Assembly (NCBI GenBank): GCA_017526905.1
Contig: JAFXQT010000100.1
Coordinates: 1 to 45,691 of the forward strand
Reading direction: 5' to 3'
Source of the DNA: Bacteroidaceae bacterium
GTDB lineage: Bacteria; Bacteroidota; Bacteroidia; Bacteroidales; Bacteroidaceae
Length of the DNA: 45,691 nucleotides
In this document: one piece after another, positions 28,183 to 36,472 of the stretch
Position numbering within the stretch: position 1 is the stretch's first letter
Layout: each line of letters starts with the position of its first letter
Position numbers and translations under genes: made by a program
Notes under the pieces: generated by a model
Database searches by the model: none
Told to the model about the DNA's origin: nothing
The model's input: the letters and a program-made list of their open reading frames with translations, nothing else

Positions 28183-29448
28183 ATGAAAGTACTGTTGCTA
28201 AATACAAGCGAAACCGCAGGCGGAGCCGCTATTGCCGCCCGCCGGCTGGCCAAGGCATTGCGCCGTCAGGGCGTGGATGCCCGGCTGCTGGTGCGCGACG
28301 CGGCCGGCGGGCCGGATGCGTCGGGCTCTGTGGCCCAGCAGGCCCCCTTCGGCCGTTGGCGTGGCCGCCTGGCCTTCCTGTGGGAGCGGCTGTGCATTTG
28401 GGTGGCCAATGGCCTGAGCCGCAACGGCCTGTGGCGGGTGGATCTGGCCAACGCAGGTCTGCCCATCAGCCGGACCGGTGCCTTCCGTGAGGCCGATGTC
28501 GTACACCTGCATTGGGTGAACCAGGGTTTCCTCTCGCTGACCGAGCTGCAACGCATTCTGCGCAGCGGCAAGAAGGTGGTGTGGACCCTGCACGACATGT
28601 GGCCCGTGACGGGTGTGTGCCACCACGCCGGCACCTGCACCAAATACCACGAGCACTGCCACGACTGCGCGCTGCTGTGCCGTCCCGGCCAGGACGACCT
28701 CTCCAACACGGTGTTCGGCCAGAAAGCCAAGGTGTATGCCACCGCACCCATCACCTTCGTGGCATGCAGCCAGTGGCTGGCCGGACAGGCCAAGGCCAGT
28801 GGCCTGACCAAGGGGCACCGGGTGGTGTGCATCCCCAACACCTACGATGCCGACCTGTTCCACCCGGCCGACCAGGCCGCCGCACGGCAGCAGTTGCAGC
28901 TGCCCCAGGACAAGCGCCTGCTACTGTTTGCCTCGCACAAAGTGACCAATGCGCAGAAGGGGCTGGACTATCTGCTGCGCGCCTTCCGCTACCTGACCGA
29001 CCAGAACATCGGTCTCATCGTGGTGGGACAGATGGCCGACCAGGTGCGTGGCCAGTTGCCCTTCACCGTATATAGCATGGGCTACGTGACCGACGAGGCC
29101 CGCATGGCCGCCATCTATCAGGCAGCCGACCTCTTTGTGACCCCCTCGCTGGAGGAGAACCTGCCCAACACCATCATGGAGGCCATGGCCTGCGGAACAC
29201 CGTGTGTCGGCTTCTGTGTGGGCGGCATCCCCGAGATGATCGACCACCAGCACAACGGCTATGTGGCCGACTACAAGAACGAGCAGGACCTGGCTGCCGG
29301 CATCCGCTGGACGCTGCAGCATGGCGCCACGGCCGGAAAACTGGCGGCTGAAAAGGCTCTGGCCACATGGAATGAACGTGTGGTGGCACAGCAGTATATA
29401 AACGAATACACCCTTCAGGACTCGGCCACCGAGGCACGCACCAACTGA
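28183..29448 (+). CDS. Family 4 glycosyltransferase
   Basis: A 421-residue GT-B fold enzyme. The N-terminal domain begins MKVLLLNTSETAGGAAIAAR, typical of GT4 enzymes that act on lipid-linked sugars, with DVVHLHWVNQG and VVWTLHDMWPVTG further in. The C-terminal domain has the donor-binding E-x7-E motif (EENLPNTIMEAMACGTP, about residues 326-342) followed by GGIPEMI. A Cys/His-rich insert (residues about 145-170: CHHAGTCTKYHEHCHDC) resembles a small metal-binding knuckle seen in WcaC-like relatives. It lies between the DUF4954 gene (25 bases) and a GT2 gene (27 bases), probably one operon. Acceptor and sugar unknown. Confidence 0.92.
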   Translation: MKVLLLNTSETAGGAAIAARRLAKALRRQGVDARLLVRDAAGGPDASGSVAQQAPFGRWRGRLAFLWERLCIWVANGLSRNGLWRVDLANAGLPISRTGAFREADVVHLHWVNQGFLSLTELQRILRSGKKVVWTLHDMWPVTGVCHHAGTCTKYHEHCHDCALLCRPGQDDLSNTVFGQKAKVYATAPITFVACSQWLAGQAKASGLTKGHRVVCIPNTYDADLFHPADQAAARQQLQLPQDKRLLLFASHKVTNAQKGLDYLLRAFRYLTDQNIGLIVVGQMADQVRGQLPFTVYSMGYVTDEARMAAIYQAADLFVTPSLEENLPNTIMEAMACGTPCVGFCVGGIPEMIDHQHNGYVADYKNEQDLAAGIRWTLQHGATAGKLAAEKALATWNERVVAQQYINEYTLQDSATEARTN

Positions 29449-29475
29449 TGTGCCGACGAGTCCTTTTACCTATCT

Positions 29476-30267
29476 ATGAAGACCTACCCCATTTTTACCA
29501 TAGCCACCGTGACCTGGAATGCAGGTCAGACCATTGGCAGAACCCTGCATAGCGTAGAGGAACAGACCTACCACGGGGTGGAACACCTGATTATAGACGG
29601 CTGTTCCGACGACGACACCATGCAGGAGATACAGCGCTATGTGGAGCGCAACGCCGACGAGCCCACCGAGCACACCATAAGGCTGGTGCGCGAGCCTGAC
29701 AACGGGCTGTACGACGCCATGAACAAAGCCATCGGCCTGGCCAAGGGCGACTATATCGTGTTCCTGAATGCCGGCGACAAGCTGCACACCCCCGACACGC
29801 TGCAGCAGGTGGCCGAGTGCATCCGCCGCTACCCACAGGCGCGCCGGCCGGTGGTGGTCTATGGCGAGACCGACCTGGTCGATGACGAAGGCCGTTTCCT
29901 GCGTCACCGGCGGCTGCAGGCTCCCGAACGCCTCACCTCACGCAGTTTTCTGCAGGGCATGCTGGTGTGCCACCAGAGTTTCTATGTGCGTACCGACATC
30001 GCCCAAAAGGAGCCCTACGACCTGCACTACCGCTACTCGGCCGACTACGACTGGTGCATCCGGCTGATGCGGCGTGGCGAGCGGCGTGGGCTGGCAATGC
30101 TGAACACGGGGCTGGTGCTCACAGACTATCTTTCCGAGGGGATGACCACACGCAACCACCGCGCATCGCTCATGGAACGGCTGCGCCTGATGGGCCGCCA
30201 CTACGGGTGGCCGGCTGCCATCGGTGCTCACCTGTGGTTTGTGGTGCGGGCCGTGGTGCGGCGTTAA
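29476..30267 (+). CDS. Family 2 glycosyltransferase (WcaE-like)
   Basis: A 263-residue GT-A enzyme. It has FTIATVTWNAGQTIGRTLHS at the N-terminus, the nucleotide-binding IIDGCSDDDT, the WcaE-type signature REPDNGLYDAMNKAI, and FLNAGDKL where the metal-binding DxD would lie. No membrane segment is seen. It is the last gene of the plus-strand glycosylation run and converges with the MscS gene, 80 bases apart. It probably adds a sugar to a lipid-linked oligosaccharide at the cytoplasmic membrane; the specific sugar cannot be read. Confidence 0.92.
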   Translation: MKTYPIFTIATVTWNAGQTIGRTLHSVEEQTYHGVEHLIIDGCSDDDTMQEIQRYVERNADEPTEHTIRLVREPDNGLYDAMNKAIGLAKGDYIVFLNAGDKLHTPDTLQQVAECIRRYPQARRPVVVYGETDLVDDEGRFLRHRRLQAPERLTSRSFLQGMLVCHQSFYVRTDIAQKEPYDLHYRYSADYDWCIRLMRRGERRGLAMLNTGLVLTDYLSEGMTTRNHRASLMERLRLMGRHYGWPAAIGAHLWFVVRAVVRR

Positions 30268-30347
30268 GGGCGTGTGGCTTGAAGCCTGCAGGCCGCGCCC
30301 ATGGTTGTGCATACGGCTGCAGGCGGCAAAAAGTGCAGTGACAAAGC

Positions 30348-32984
30348 TTATGCTTCGGCGCGAATCACATGTATGTCGCGCTGCGGGAACGGAATCTCGA
30401 TGCGGTGCTGGTTCAGCGTGTTGTAGATGGCTTCCTTGCAGAGGCTGGTCAGACGGATCTTCTCCTCTACCAGCATCCACACACACACCTTGAGGTCCAC
30501 GCTGCTCTCGCCGAAATCGCTGAAGGCCACGGTGATGGGCTGGCGCGGGTTGACGAAGGGCTGCCCGGCGGCATTCTCGCCCTGGCAGGCCGCATTCAAG
30601 GCGTCGGTGATGAAGCGCCGCACCTCGTCGATATTGGTGCCGTAGGCCACGCCCACGGGAATCTTCACCAGCTCGTAATTGTGGTTGCGCGTCAGGTTCT
30701 TGAAGTTCTTGCTGAAGAGCGTGCTGTTCAGGAAGGCGATGACACAGCCGTCGGCCGTGATGATCTGTGTGCTTTGATAGGTGATGCTTTCCACCTTGCC
30801 GTTGATGCCGTCGCACTCGATATAGTCGCCCACGCGCAGGCGGCCCGTCATGAGCGAGAGGCCGTAGAAGAAGTTCTCTATCAGGTGTTGCATGGCGAAA
30901 CCCAGACCGGTGGCCAGACCGGCCGTGACGATGGAGATGCCGCTCTTGGGCACGTCGAGAATGACCAGGCAGATGATGATGAACAGGCCCCAGATGATGA
31001 TGGCAAAGATGTTGCGGGCCAGCGTCAGGTTGAGCACCTCGTCGGCCTGTGCCAGCCGCTTGCGGTAGGAGGAATAGAGGCTGCTGACGAGGTAGTTGGC
31101 GTAGCGGAATATGAAGAACAGCTCGGCCACGACCAACAACTTGAACAGTGACACGCGAATCAGGTTCTTCTGGTCGATGAAGTGATAGACGAAGGCCTTC
31201 TGGCACACGCTGCTCATCTCAAAGATGTCGGCCGCCCAATAGATGCTCAGCGGCACGGACAGCACGGCCAGGATGGGCACCAGCGTACGGTTCACGAAGT
31301 CGTACAGCCACGTCTTGGTGATGTACTTGCCCCGCTTCATATCGCTCAGCACCGGTGCGGCCGGAATGGCCACGTCACGGCCGGCGCGGATGTCGGCCTT
31401 CAGGTCCGGGCGGATGCGCGAGAGTAGGTGACGCTGCTCGTAAACCTCCATCAGGTCGTAAACGCAGGTGATGGTGGTGATGGCTGCCAGCTGGAATATC
31501 CACCACACCAGCAGCTGCAGGGCCAGCAGCGTGTAGCCTCCCCATGCTGTTACGCACGACACGATCATTGCCGTCAGCGTGATGTAGGAATAGATGGTGT
31601 CCAGCATTGGCAGGGCCTTGCGGTGACGCCGTATCACGATGCTTTGCCATGCGGTGAACAACAGCAGGATGGGCGGGAAGATGAGGTTGATCAGGTTGTT
31701 AGGAATGAGGATGATGCGGAACAGGATGACCACGAAGGCCAGCGCCATGAGCGGCGTGTAGATGACGGCGGCGTGGTGCATCTGGGAGCTCTTCAGACGG
31801 ATGTAGAGCGACAGGAAGATGGCCTCCAGCAGCCAGGCCACTTCGATGATGAGGCCCGTGCCCATTTGGATGAAGTTGCGGTGCACCACGGCCCGGACCA
31901 CCATCACCATCACGGCGAACAGGCCGATGCCCACCACGCACACCAGCATGCGACGGCGCTCGCGGAAGTCGTCGCCGCGCCAGCGGCGGGGCAGCAGCCA
32001 GTGCAGAATGACAAAGGCCAGTGCCAGTGCCCCAGAGAGGTAGATGAGGATGAACAGGCTGATGAACAGCACCGGCACGCCGCGCCACTCGGAGTAGTCG
32101 TGGCTGTGGCCGCGGAAGGGGCGGTACTTGGTGCTGGCGGCACGGTTGGCCTGGCGGATGTAGCGCGGCAGGTGGGTCAGGATTGTGAAGTAGTTGGTGC
32201 CGCCCTCCTTGAAGATGTGGTTTTGGATGATCCGATAGCGCGCCTGGGCAAAGGTGTTCAGTTCCTTCACCTTTTCGCGTACGCTCTTGTAATAGGTGCT
32301 TTCGGCCTCCATGCTTTCCAGGAAGTGCTCCATGTTGTCGCGCAGCGTCTGTGCATATTTAAGGCAAGCCTCGCGGTCCTCCAGTTCCTGCCCGCTCAGG
32401 TAGAGCGGCTCGGTGGGCGTTTCCTTGGCTGTAGGTAGCGGTGCGGGCGGCATGGGTTTGCCGGCCGTGGCCAGCGAGTCCATGCGGTTTTCCAGCGAGT
32501 CGATGGCGTTGAGCAGGATGCTGTCGCTCTCGGTGAGCACCTCTTCGGCATCGGCCTTCTGCACGGGCGGCATGCTTTTGAGCGAGGCTATCAACGCATC
32601 ATACCGCTTGATCTCCTGTTGCATGCGACTGATAATCTTGTCGTAGGGCAAGGTGCGTCCGTGGCGGTCGTCCAGGCTTCGGTACAGGTTCACGGCCTGC
32701 TGGCAGGCATAGGCCATGTCGAAGGTGTTGTCGGCCGACTGCGAGTAGAGCATCAGCCCGATCTGCTCGCACTGGTTCATGTACGACACCAGCTGCTGAT
32801 GCTGTGCTGCGCCCTGCTGCTCATACATCTGAATGAACAATTGCTGCTTCTCATAGTCGGAGGCAAGCTCGGCCCGGAGCACGCCCAGCGTGCGGGCCAG
32901 GTCGCGTTCTTTCAGCACGGCTTGGGCCTGCAAGGCGGTAATCAGGGCAATCAGTAGCAGGGACAGGATGCGTTTTATGTTCAT
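30348..32984 (-). CDS. Large MscS-family mechanosensitive channel
   Basis: An 878-residue protein: a signal peptide (ending ALQAQA), an extended helical, coiled-coil-prone periplasmic domain (about 25-290), then about eleven membrane helices. The pore-lining helix lies near residues 685-710 (IVTAGLATGLGFAMQHLIEN) and is followed by the MscS beta domain (LRVGDYIECDGINGKVESI, about 720-740) and a C-terminal alpha/beta domain. The architecture resembles the long MscK/YbdG-like members with periplasmic regions. Such channels release solutes on hypo-osmotic shock. It is a single-gene unit divergent from the OmpA-like lipoprotein gene. Confidence 0.93.
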   Translation of the reverse strand: MNIKRILSLLLIALITALQAQAVLKERDLARTLGVLRAELASDYEKQQLFIQMYEQQGAAQHQQLVSYMNQCEQIGLMLYSQSADNTFDMAYACQQAVNLYRSLDDRHGRTLPYDKIISRMQQEIKRYDALIASLKSMPPVQKADAEEVLTESDSILLNAIDSLENRMDSLATAGKPMPPAPLPTAKETPTEPLYLSGQELEDREACLKYAQTLRDNMEHFLESMEAESTYYKSVREKVKELNTFAQARYRIIQNHIFKEGGTNYFTILTHLPRYIRQANRAASTKYRPFRGHSHDYSEWRGVPVLFISLFILIYLSGALALAFVILHWLLPRRWRGDDFRERRRMLVCVVGIGLFAVMVMVVRAVVHRNFIQMGTGLIIEVAWLLEAIFLSLYIRLKSSQMHHAAVIYTPLMALAFVVILFRIILIPNNLINLIFPPILLLFTAWQSIVIRRHRKALPMLDTIYSYITLTAMIVSCVTAWGGYTLLALQLLVWWIFQLAAITTITCVYDLMEVYEQRHLLSRIRPDLKADIRAGRDVAIPAAPVLSDMKRGKYITKTWLYDFVNRTLVPILAVLSVPLSIYWAADIFEMSSVCQKAFVYHFIDQKNLIRVSLFKLLVVAELFFIFRYANYLVSSLYSSYRKRLAQADEVLNLTLARNIFAIIIWGLFIIICLVILDVPKSGISIVTAGLATGLGFAMQHLIENFFYGLSLMTGRLRVGDYIECDGINGKVESITYQSTQIITADGCVIAFLNSTLFSKNFKNLTRNHNYELVKIPVGVAYGTNIDEVRRFITDALNAACQGENAAGQPFVNPRQPITVAFSDFGESSVDLKVCVWMLVEEKIRLTSLCKEAIYNTLNQHRIEIPFPQRDIHVIRAEA

Positions 32985-33013
32985 TTTCTTCGTCTTTTTG
33001 ATGATATTTGATG

Positions 33014-33021
33014 CAAAGTTA
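33014..33021 (-). promoter_or_regulatory. Candidate -7 box for the MscS gene
   Basis: TAACTTTG on the minus strand, fitting TAnnTTTG, 29 bases upstream of the MscS start. The -33 region is not a good match. Confidence 0.5.
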
Positions 33022-33043
33022 GTAAGAAGGAATCAAAAATTAC

Positions 33044-33051
33044 TATCTTTG
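33044..33051 (+). promoter_or_regulatory. Candidate -7 box for the OmpA-like lipoprotein gene
   Basis: TATCTTTG, an exact match to TAnnTTTG, followed by the often-seen GCGCC. It supports the start at 33100 (leader about 40 bases) and excludes in-frame ATGs further upstream. Confidence 0.6.
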
Positions 33052-33099
33052 CGCCGAAAAAGTGCAAAATCAACCAAACAAACCAATCAAACAAGAACA

Positions 33100-34761
33100 A
33101 TGAAGAAGATTCTTTGCCTATCGCTCACGGCTGTGTCTGCCCTGGCTCTCACGTCGTGCAGCAAGCTCGGCCCCCTCAGTGCCGACAATTTCACAGTCAA
33201 CCCCACTCCCCTGGAGGCCGTGGCCGGCGAGGTGCCTGCCACCATCAATGCCACCTTCCCGCAGAAGTACATGAAAAAGAAGGCCAGCATCACCGTTACC
33301 CCGGTGCTGAAATATGCCGGCGGCGAGACTACATCGCAGCCCGCTACCTTCCAGGGCGAAAAGGTGGAAGGCAACGGAACGACCGTGCAATATAAGGCCG
33401 GCGGCAACTACACCATGAAGGCTAACTTCCCCTACACCGAGGATATGCAGCAGAGCGACCTCTACCTGCGCTTCACCGCCAAGGTGGGCAAGAAATATGT
33501 GGCCGTGCCGGCTGTGAAGGTGGGCTATGGCGTGCTGGCCACCAGCGACCTGCTTCGTGGCACCGTCGCCAGCGCCAACCCCGCCTTGGCTGCCGATGCC
33601 TACCAGCGTGTGATCAAGCAGAAGCAGGAGGCACAGATCAAGTATCTGGTGAACCAGGCCAACGTACGCGCCAGCGAGCTGCGCACCAACAGCGTGCAGG
33701 ACTTCGTGAAGATCCTGAAGGAAATCAACGACAACGAGGAGACACGCAAGCTGAACAACATCGAGGTGAGCGCCTACGCTTCGCCCGAAGGCTCCTACGA
33801 CTTCAACGAGCGCCTGGCCGAGAAGCGCCAGAACAGCGGTGCCGAGTATGTGGCTCAGCAGCTGAAGAAGAACAAGATGAAGGCCGACGTGGATACCAAG
33901 TTCACCGCCGAGGACTGGGAAGGCTTCCAGCAGCTGGTCAGCGAGAGCAACATCCAGGACAAGGATGTCATCCTGCGTGTGCTGTCCATGTATAAGGATC
34001 CCGCCGAACGCGAGCAGCAGATACGCAACATGAGCGTGGTATATGACGAACTGGCCAAAGGCATCCTGCCCGAACTGCGCCGCGCACGCCTCATTGCCAA
34101 CTACGACGTGATTGGCCGCAGCGACGAGCAGATCCAGCAGCAGTTCCAGGCCGATGCCAAGCAACTCAGCGTGGAAGAGGTGCTGTATGGAGCCAACCTC
34201 CAGCAGGACAATGCCGCCAAGAAGGCTTGGTATGAGAAAGCTGCCGAGCTGTTTGCAAACGATGCACGCGCCTACAACAACCTGGCCAACCTGGCCTTCC
34301 AAAGCGGCGACCTGGCTTCGGCACAGAACTACCTGGCCAAGGCCAAGAGCCTGAATGCCAACAGCGCCGAGGTGGCCACCAACGAGGCCCTCATCGCACT
34401 GGCACAGGGCAAGGTGGCCGAGGCTGAAGCACTGCTGAGCAAGGGCACAGGAGCCAACTCCTACAACGAGGTGATGGGCAACCTGAACATCGCCAAGGGC
34501 AACTACGCTGCCGCCGCTGCCAACCTGGCTGGCGTGAACACCAACAGCGCAGCCCTGGCTCAGATCCTGAACAAGGACTACGCCGCTGCCGCCAAGACGC
34601 TGGCTGCCATCAAGAAGGCCGATGCCTACACCAGCTACCTCAAGGCCATCCTGGCTGCACGTACCGGCGACGCTGCCGCTAAGGCTGCCGCACTGCAGGC
34701 TGTGGCTGCACAGAGCCCCGTCCTGGCTGCACGCGCTGCCAAGGACTTGGAGTTTAAGTAA
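33100..34761 (+). CDS. OmpA-like/TPR lipoprotein
   Basis: A 553-residue protein. The start at 33100 gives a clean lipoprotein signal (MKKILCLSLTAVSALALTSC, Cys20) and lies after the -7 box. Residues 25-160 form an Ig-like beta domain. Around 210-300 there is an OmpA-C-like segment (NNIEVSAYASPEGSYDFNER and LAEKRQNSGAEYVAQQL), a fold that binds peptidoglycan in OmpA. The C-terminal third is Ala-rich TPR-like helices (AYNNLANLAFQSGDLASAQN). The likely role is outer-membrane attachment or envelope scaffolding. A low-complexity repeat begins at the base after its stop codon. Confidence 0.85.
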   Translation: MKKILCLSLTAVSALALTSCSKLGPLSADNFTVNPTPLEAVAGEVPATINATFPQKYMKKKASITVTPVLKYAGGETTSQPATFQGEKVEGNGTTVQYKAGGNYTMKANFPYTEDMQQSDLYLRFTAKVGKKYVAVPAVKVGYGVLATSDLLRGTVASANPALAADAYQRVIKQKQEAQIKYLVNQANVRASELRTNSVQDFVKILKEINDNEETRKLNNIEVSAYASPEGSYDFNERLAEKRQNSGAEYVAQQLKKNKMKADVDTKFTAEDWEGFQQLVSESNIQDKDVILRVLSMYKDPAEREQQIRNMSVVYDELAKGILPELRRARLIANYDVIGRSDEQIQQQFQADAKQLSVEEVLYGANLQQDNAAKKAWYEKAAELFANDARAYNNLANLAFQSGDLASAQNYLAKAKSLNANSAEVATNEALIALAQGKVAEAEALLSKGTGANSYNEVMGNLNIAKGNYAAAAANLAGVNTNSAALAQILNKDYAAAAKTLAAIKKADAYTSYLKAILAARTGDAAAKAAALQAVAAQSPVLAARAAKDLEFK

Positions 34762-34970
34762 AGAGTAGAGAGTAAAGAGTAAAGAGTAGAGAGTAAAGAT
34801 ACATTATGATAGCTGTTACATCCGGACATAGCCATGCCACAGGCTTTAAATCTCTCCGCTGCCCGGAGGGGTGGCATGGCTTGTATGCACATAAGCCATC
34901 CCGGTCTCCCATCTCTGCTCTCTACTCTCTACTCTTTACTCTCTGCTCTCTACTCTTTACTCTTATCTCT
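34762..34970. repeat. MITE-like element with low-complexity inverted arms
   Basis: The left arm (34762-34799, agagtagagagtaaagagt and on) is the approximate reverse complement of a longer right arm (about 34913-34970, built of ctctactctttactct units). The core of about 110 bases contains a second perfect inverted repeat (gccatgccac 34831-34840, gtggcatggc 34871-34880). The element starts right after the stop of one lipoprotein gene and runs into the signal-peptide region of the next. Confidence 0.75.
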
Positions 34971-35852
34971 TTCTCTTCCTGCCTGGGTGGTGGCGAGGTG
35001 CGCATACGTGGTTCGTTCACCCACATGGAGCAGGCCGAGCTGTACCTCTACTCGCCCGACGGGGGGCTGGACCATCTGGACACCCTGCATGTGGTGGGTG
35101 GCAAGTTCAGCTGGCAGCATCCGCTCGGTGCCGATGCCACCTTTTTTATTGTCTATCCTAATATGAGCGAACAGGTGGTGTTTGCCTCTCCGGGCGATGA
35201 CATCAAGCTGGAGGGCGACGGCGGTCAGCTCAAGAGCATCGAGGTGAGCGGTAACGACGACAACAAGCTGCTCACACAGTTCCGTCTTGAACACAACGGC
35301 GACAAGCGCGACAGTCTGGTGGCGGCCATGAAGCGATTCGTGAAGCAGTACCCCGACAGCCGTGCTGCCATGTACCTACAGCGTCAGATGAACGAGAACA
35401 CCTTCGGCAGTTCGCGCCAGAAGGTGGGTTCGCTGCTCCCGGTCATCACCCTTCCGCCCGACAGTCTCACCGATAACTACCGCACCGACTCGCTGGCCAA
35501 GGGCAAGCCTGTGCTCATGACCTTCTGGGCCACATGGCGTGCGGGCAGCAACGTGAATTTCCGCATCAAGCGGTTGTTGCGCAAGTATGGGAAGCAGAGC
35601 ATCCAACCTATCTCTATCAGCCTGGACACCGATCCGACCTTGTACCGCATGTTCCTCCGTCAGGACAGTGTGGACTGGGTGACCCGTTGCTACCGCCGCT
35701 CGTGGGACACGCCCGTGGTGCAGCAGTTATCGGTGCGCACCATCCCCTATTTTATCCTGGCCGATAGCCATCACCGCATCAAGGCCGTGGGCACGGACTG
35801 GGAGCAGGACATCCAGCCAGCTGTGGAGAAGTTGCTGGATGTGGCCCGCTGA
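34806..35852 (+). CDS. DUF4369/thioredoxin-fold lipoprotein lacking the CxxC
   Basis: Up to 348 residues. A lipoprotein signal (SLLFTLISFSSC) is followed by a DUF4369-like beta domain (about 65-165) and a TlpA/AhpC-like thioredoxin fold (about 215-345). Where TlpA proteins read FWATWCxxC this one has FWATWRAGSN, so both redox cysteines are missing; the cis-Pro loop (VRTIPYFILAD) is kept. Thiol chemistry is therefore unlikely; a binding or scaffold role is more probable. The hydrophobic signal core is encoded by the right arm of a low-complexity repeat. The true start is uncertain: ATG at 34806, or an in-frame TTG at 34881 that would give a more normal 34-residue signal. A terminator follows. 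Confidence 0.8.
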   Translation: MIAVTSGHSHATGFKSLRCPEGWHGLYAHKPSRSPISALYSLLFTLCSLLFTLISFSSCLGGGEVRIRGSFTHMEQAELYLYSPDGGLDHLDTLHVVGGKFSWQHPLGADATFFIVYPNMSEQVVFASPGDDIKLEGDGGQLKSIEVSGNDDNKLLTQFRLEHNGDKRDSLVAAMKRFVKQYPDSRAAMYLQRQMNENTFGSSRQKVGSLLPVITLPPDSLTDNYRTDSLAKGKPVLMTFWATWRAGSNVNFRIKRLLRKYGKQSIQPISISLDTDPTLYRMFLRQDSVDWVTRCYRRSWDTPVVQQLSVRTIPYFILADSHHRIKAVGTDWEQDIQPAVEKLLDVAR

Positions 35853-35882
35853 TTGCGTTCACGCTCACACACGCGCGCCATC

Positions 35883-35920
35883 AGCTCCACCTTGTCATGA
35901 TGATGAGGTGGGGCTTTTTT
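35883..35920 (+). terminator. Intrinsic terminator after the thioredoxin-fold gene
   Basis: A 10-base stem (agctccacct 35883-35892 with aggtggggct 35906-35915, one G-T pair) runs into six T's. It separates the lipoprotein gene from the sigma-factor operon. Confidence 0.8.
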
Positions 35921-35949
35921 AGTTTTTTTACGGTTACTTAGGCCATGAG

Positions 35950-35962
35950 GGTTTAGTAAACC
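35950..35962. promoter_or_regulatory. 13-bp palindrome upstream of the sigma-factor gene
   Basis: ggttta-g-taaacc is a perfect inverted repeat 24 bases before the sigma-factor ATG. No TAnnTTTG box is seen in this gap, so the operon may use an ECF-type promoter. The palindrome could be an operator or chance. Confidence 0.3.
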
Positions 35963-35986
35963 GCGATTCATGTGTTATTAAGGTGT

Positions 35987-36472
35987 ATGAAAGACAAGGC
36001 TACATACGAGAAGCTGTTTCATGAACACTACCGCCCGATGTTCCGTCTGGCCATGACGCTGCTGCACGATGAGGCAGAGAGCAAGGACGTGGTGGGCGAG
36101 GTGTTCGCGCGGATGATGGAGGCCGGACGCACCGAGGGCCGTAGCTATCTGCTCGCGGCGGTGCGCAACCGGTGCCTGAACGTGATGCGCAACCGCTCCG
36201 TCCAGCAACGCATACGTCGGCTCTACCTCCTGGAGCTTGAGGGCGAGACGAAGAGTGCCGAACAGCTTGGCCGCGAGGCACAACTGCTGGAACAGGGCAT
36301 CGTGCAGCTGCAGCCGCCCGTGTGCCGGCAGGTCGTCAGGCTGCATTTCGAGCAGCAGAAGACGTTCCGAGAAATTGCGCTCCTGCTGGGCACCAGCCAG
36401 ACAACTGTGTATAAGCACTTGCGGCGCGCGATGAAGCAATTACGTCAACACCTTAATAATAACGAGATATGA
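35987..36472 (+). CDS. ECF-type RNA polymerase sigma factor
   Basis: A 161-residue sigma-70 family protein from the ATG at 35987 (MKDKATYEKLFHEHYRPMF); a GTG five codons earlier is less likely. Region 2 is FRLAMTLLHDEAESKDVVGE, and region 4 carries the helix-turn-helix (TFREIALLLGTSQTTVYKHL). There is no region 3 and no extension, as usual for the Bacteroidetes ECF group that works with FecR-like anti-sigma factors and outer-membrane receptors. The stop overlaps the next start (ATGA), so production is coupled to the anti-sigma factor. It probably drives this operon and perhaps other loci. Confidence 0.93.
   Translation: MKDKATYEKLFHEHYRPMFRLAMTLLHDEAESKDVVGEVFARMMEAGRTEGRSYLLAAVRNRCLNVMRNRSVQQRIRRLYLLELEGETKSAEQLGREAQLLEQGIVQLQPPVCRQVVRLHFEQQKTFREIALLLGTSQTTVYKHLRRAMKQLRQHLNNNEI

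Noticed and set aside
26175-28253. 692-codon open frame on the minus strand opposite the DUF4954 gene
   Set aside because: Its composition (Val/His/Leu/Gly/Ala-rich, no domain) is typical of the antisense of a GC-rich gene, and the plus-strand protein is clearly a known family.
32890-33099. N-terminal extension of the OmpA-like lipoprotein from 32890
   Set aside because: It overlaps the divergent MscS start and the promoter; ATG 33100 gives a clean lipoprotein signal.
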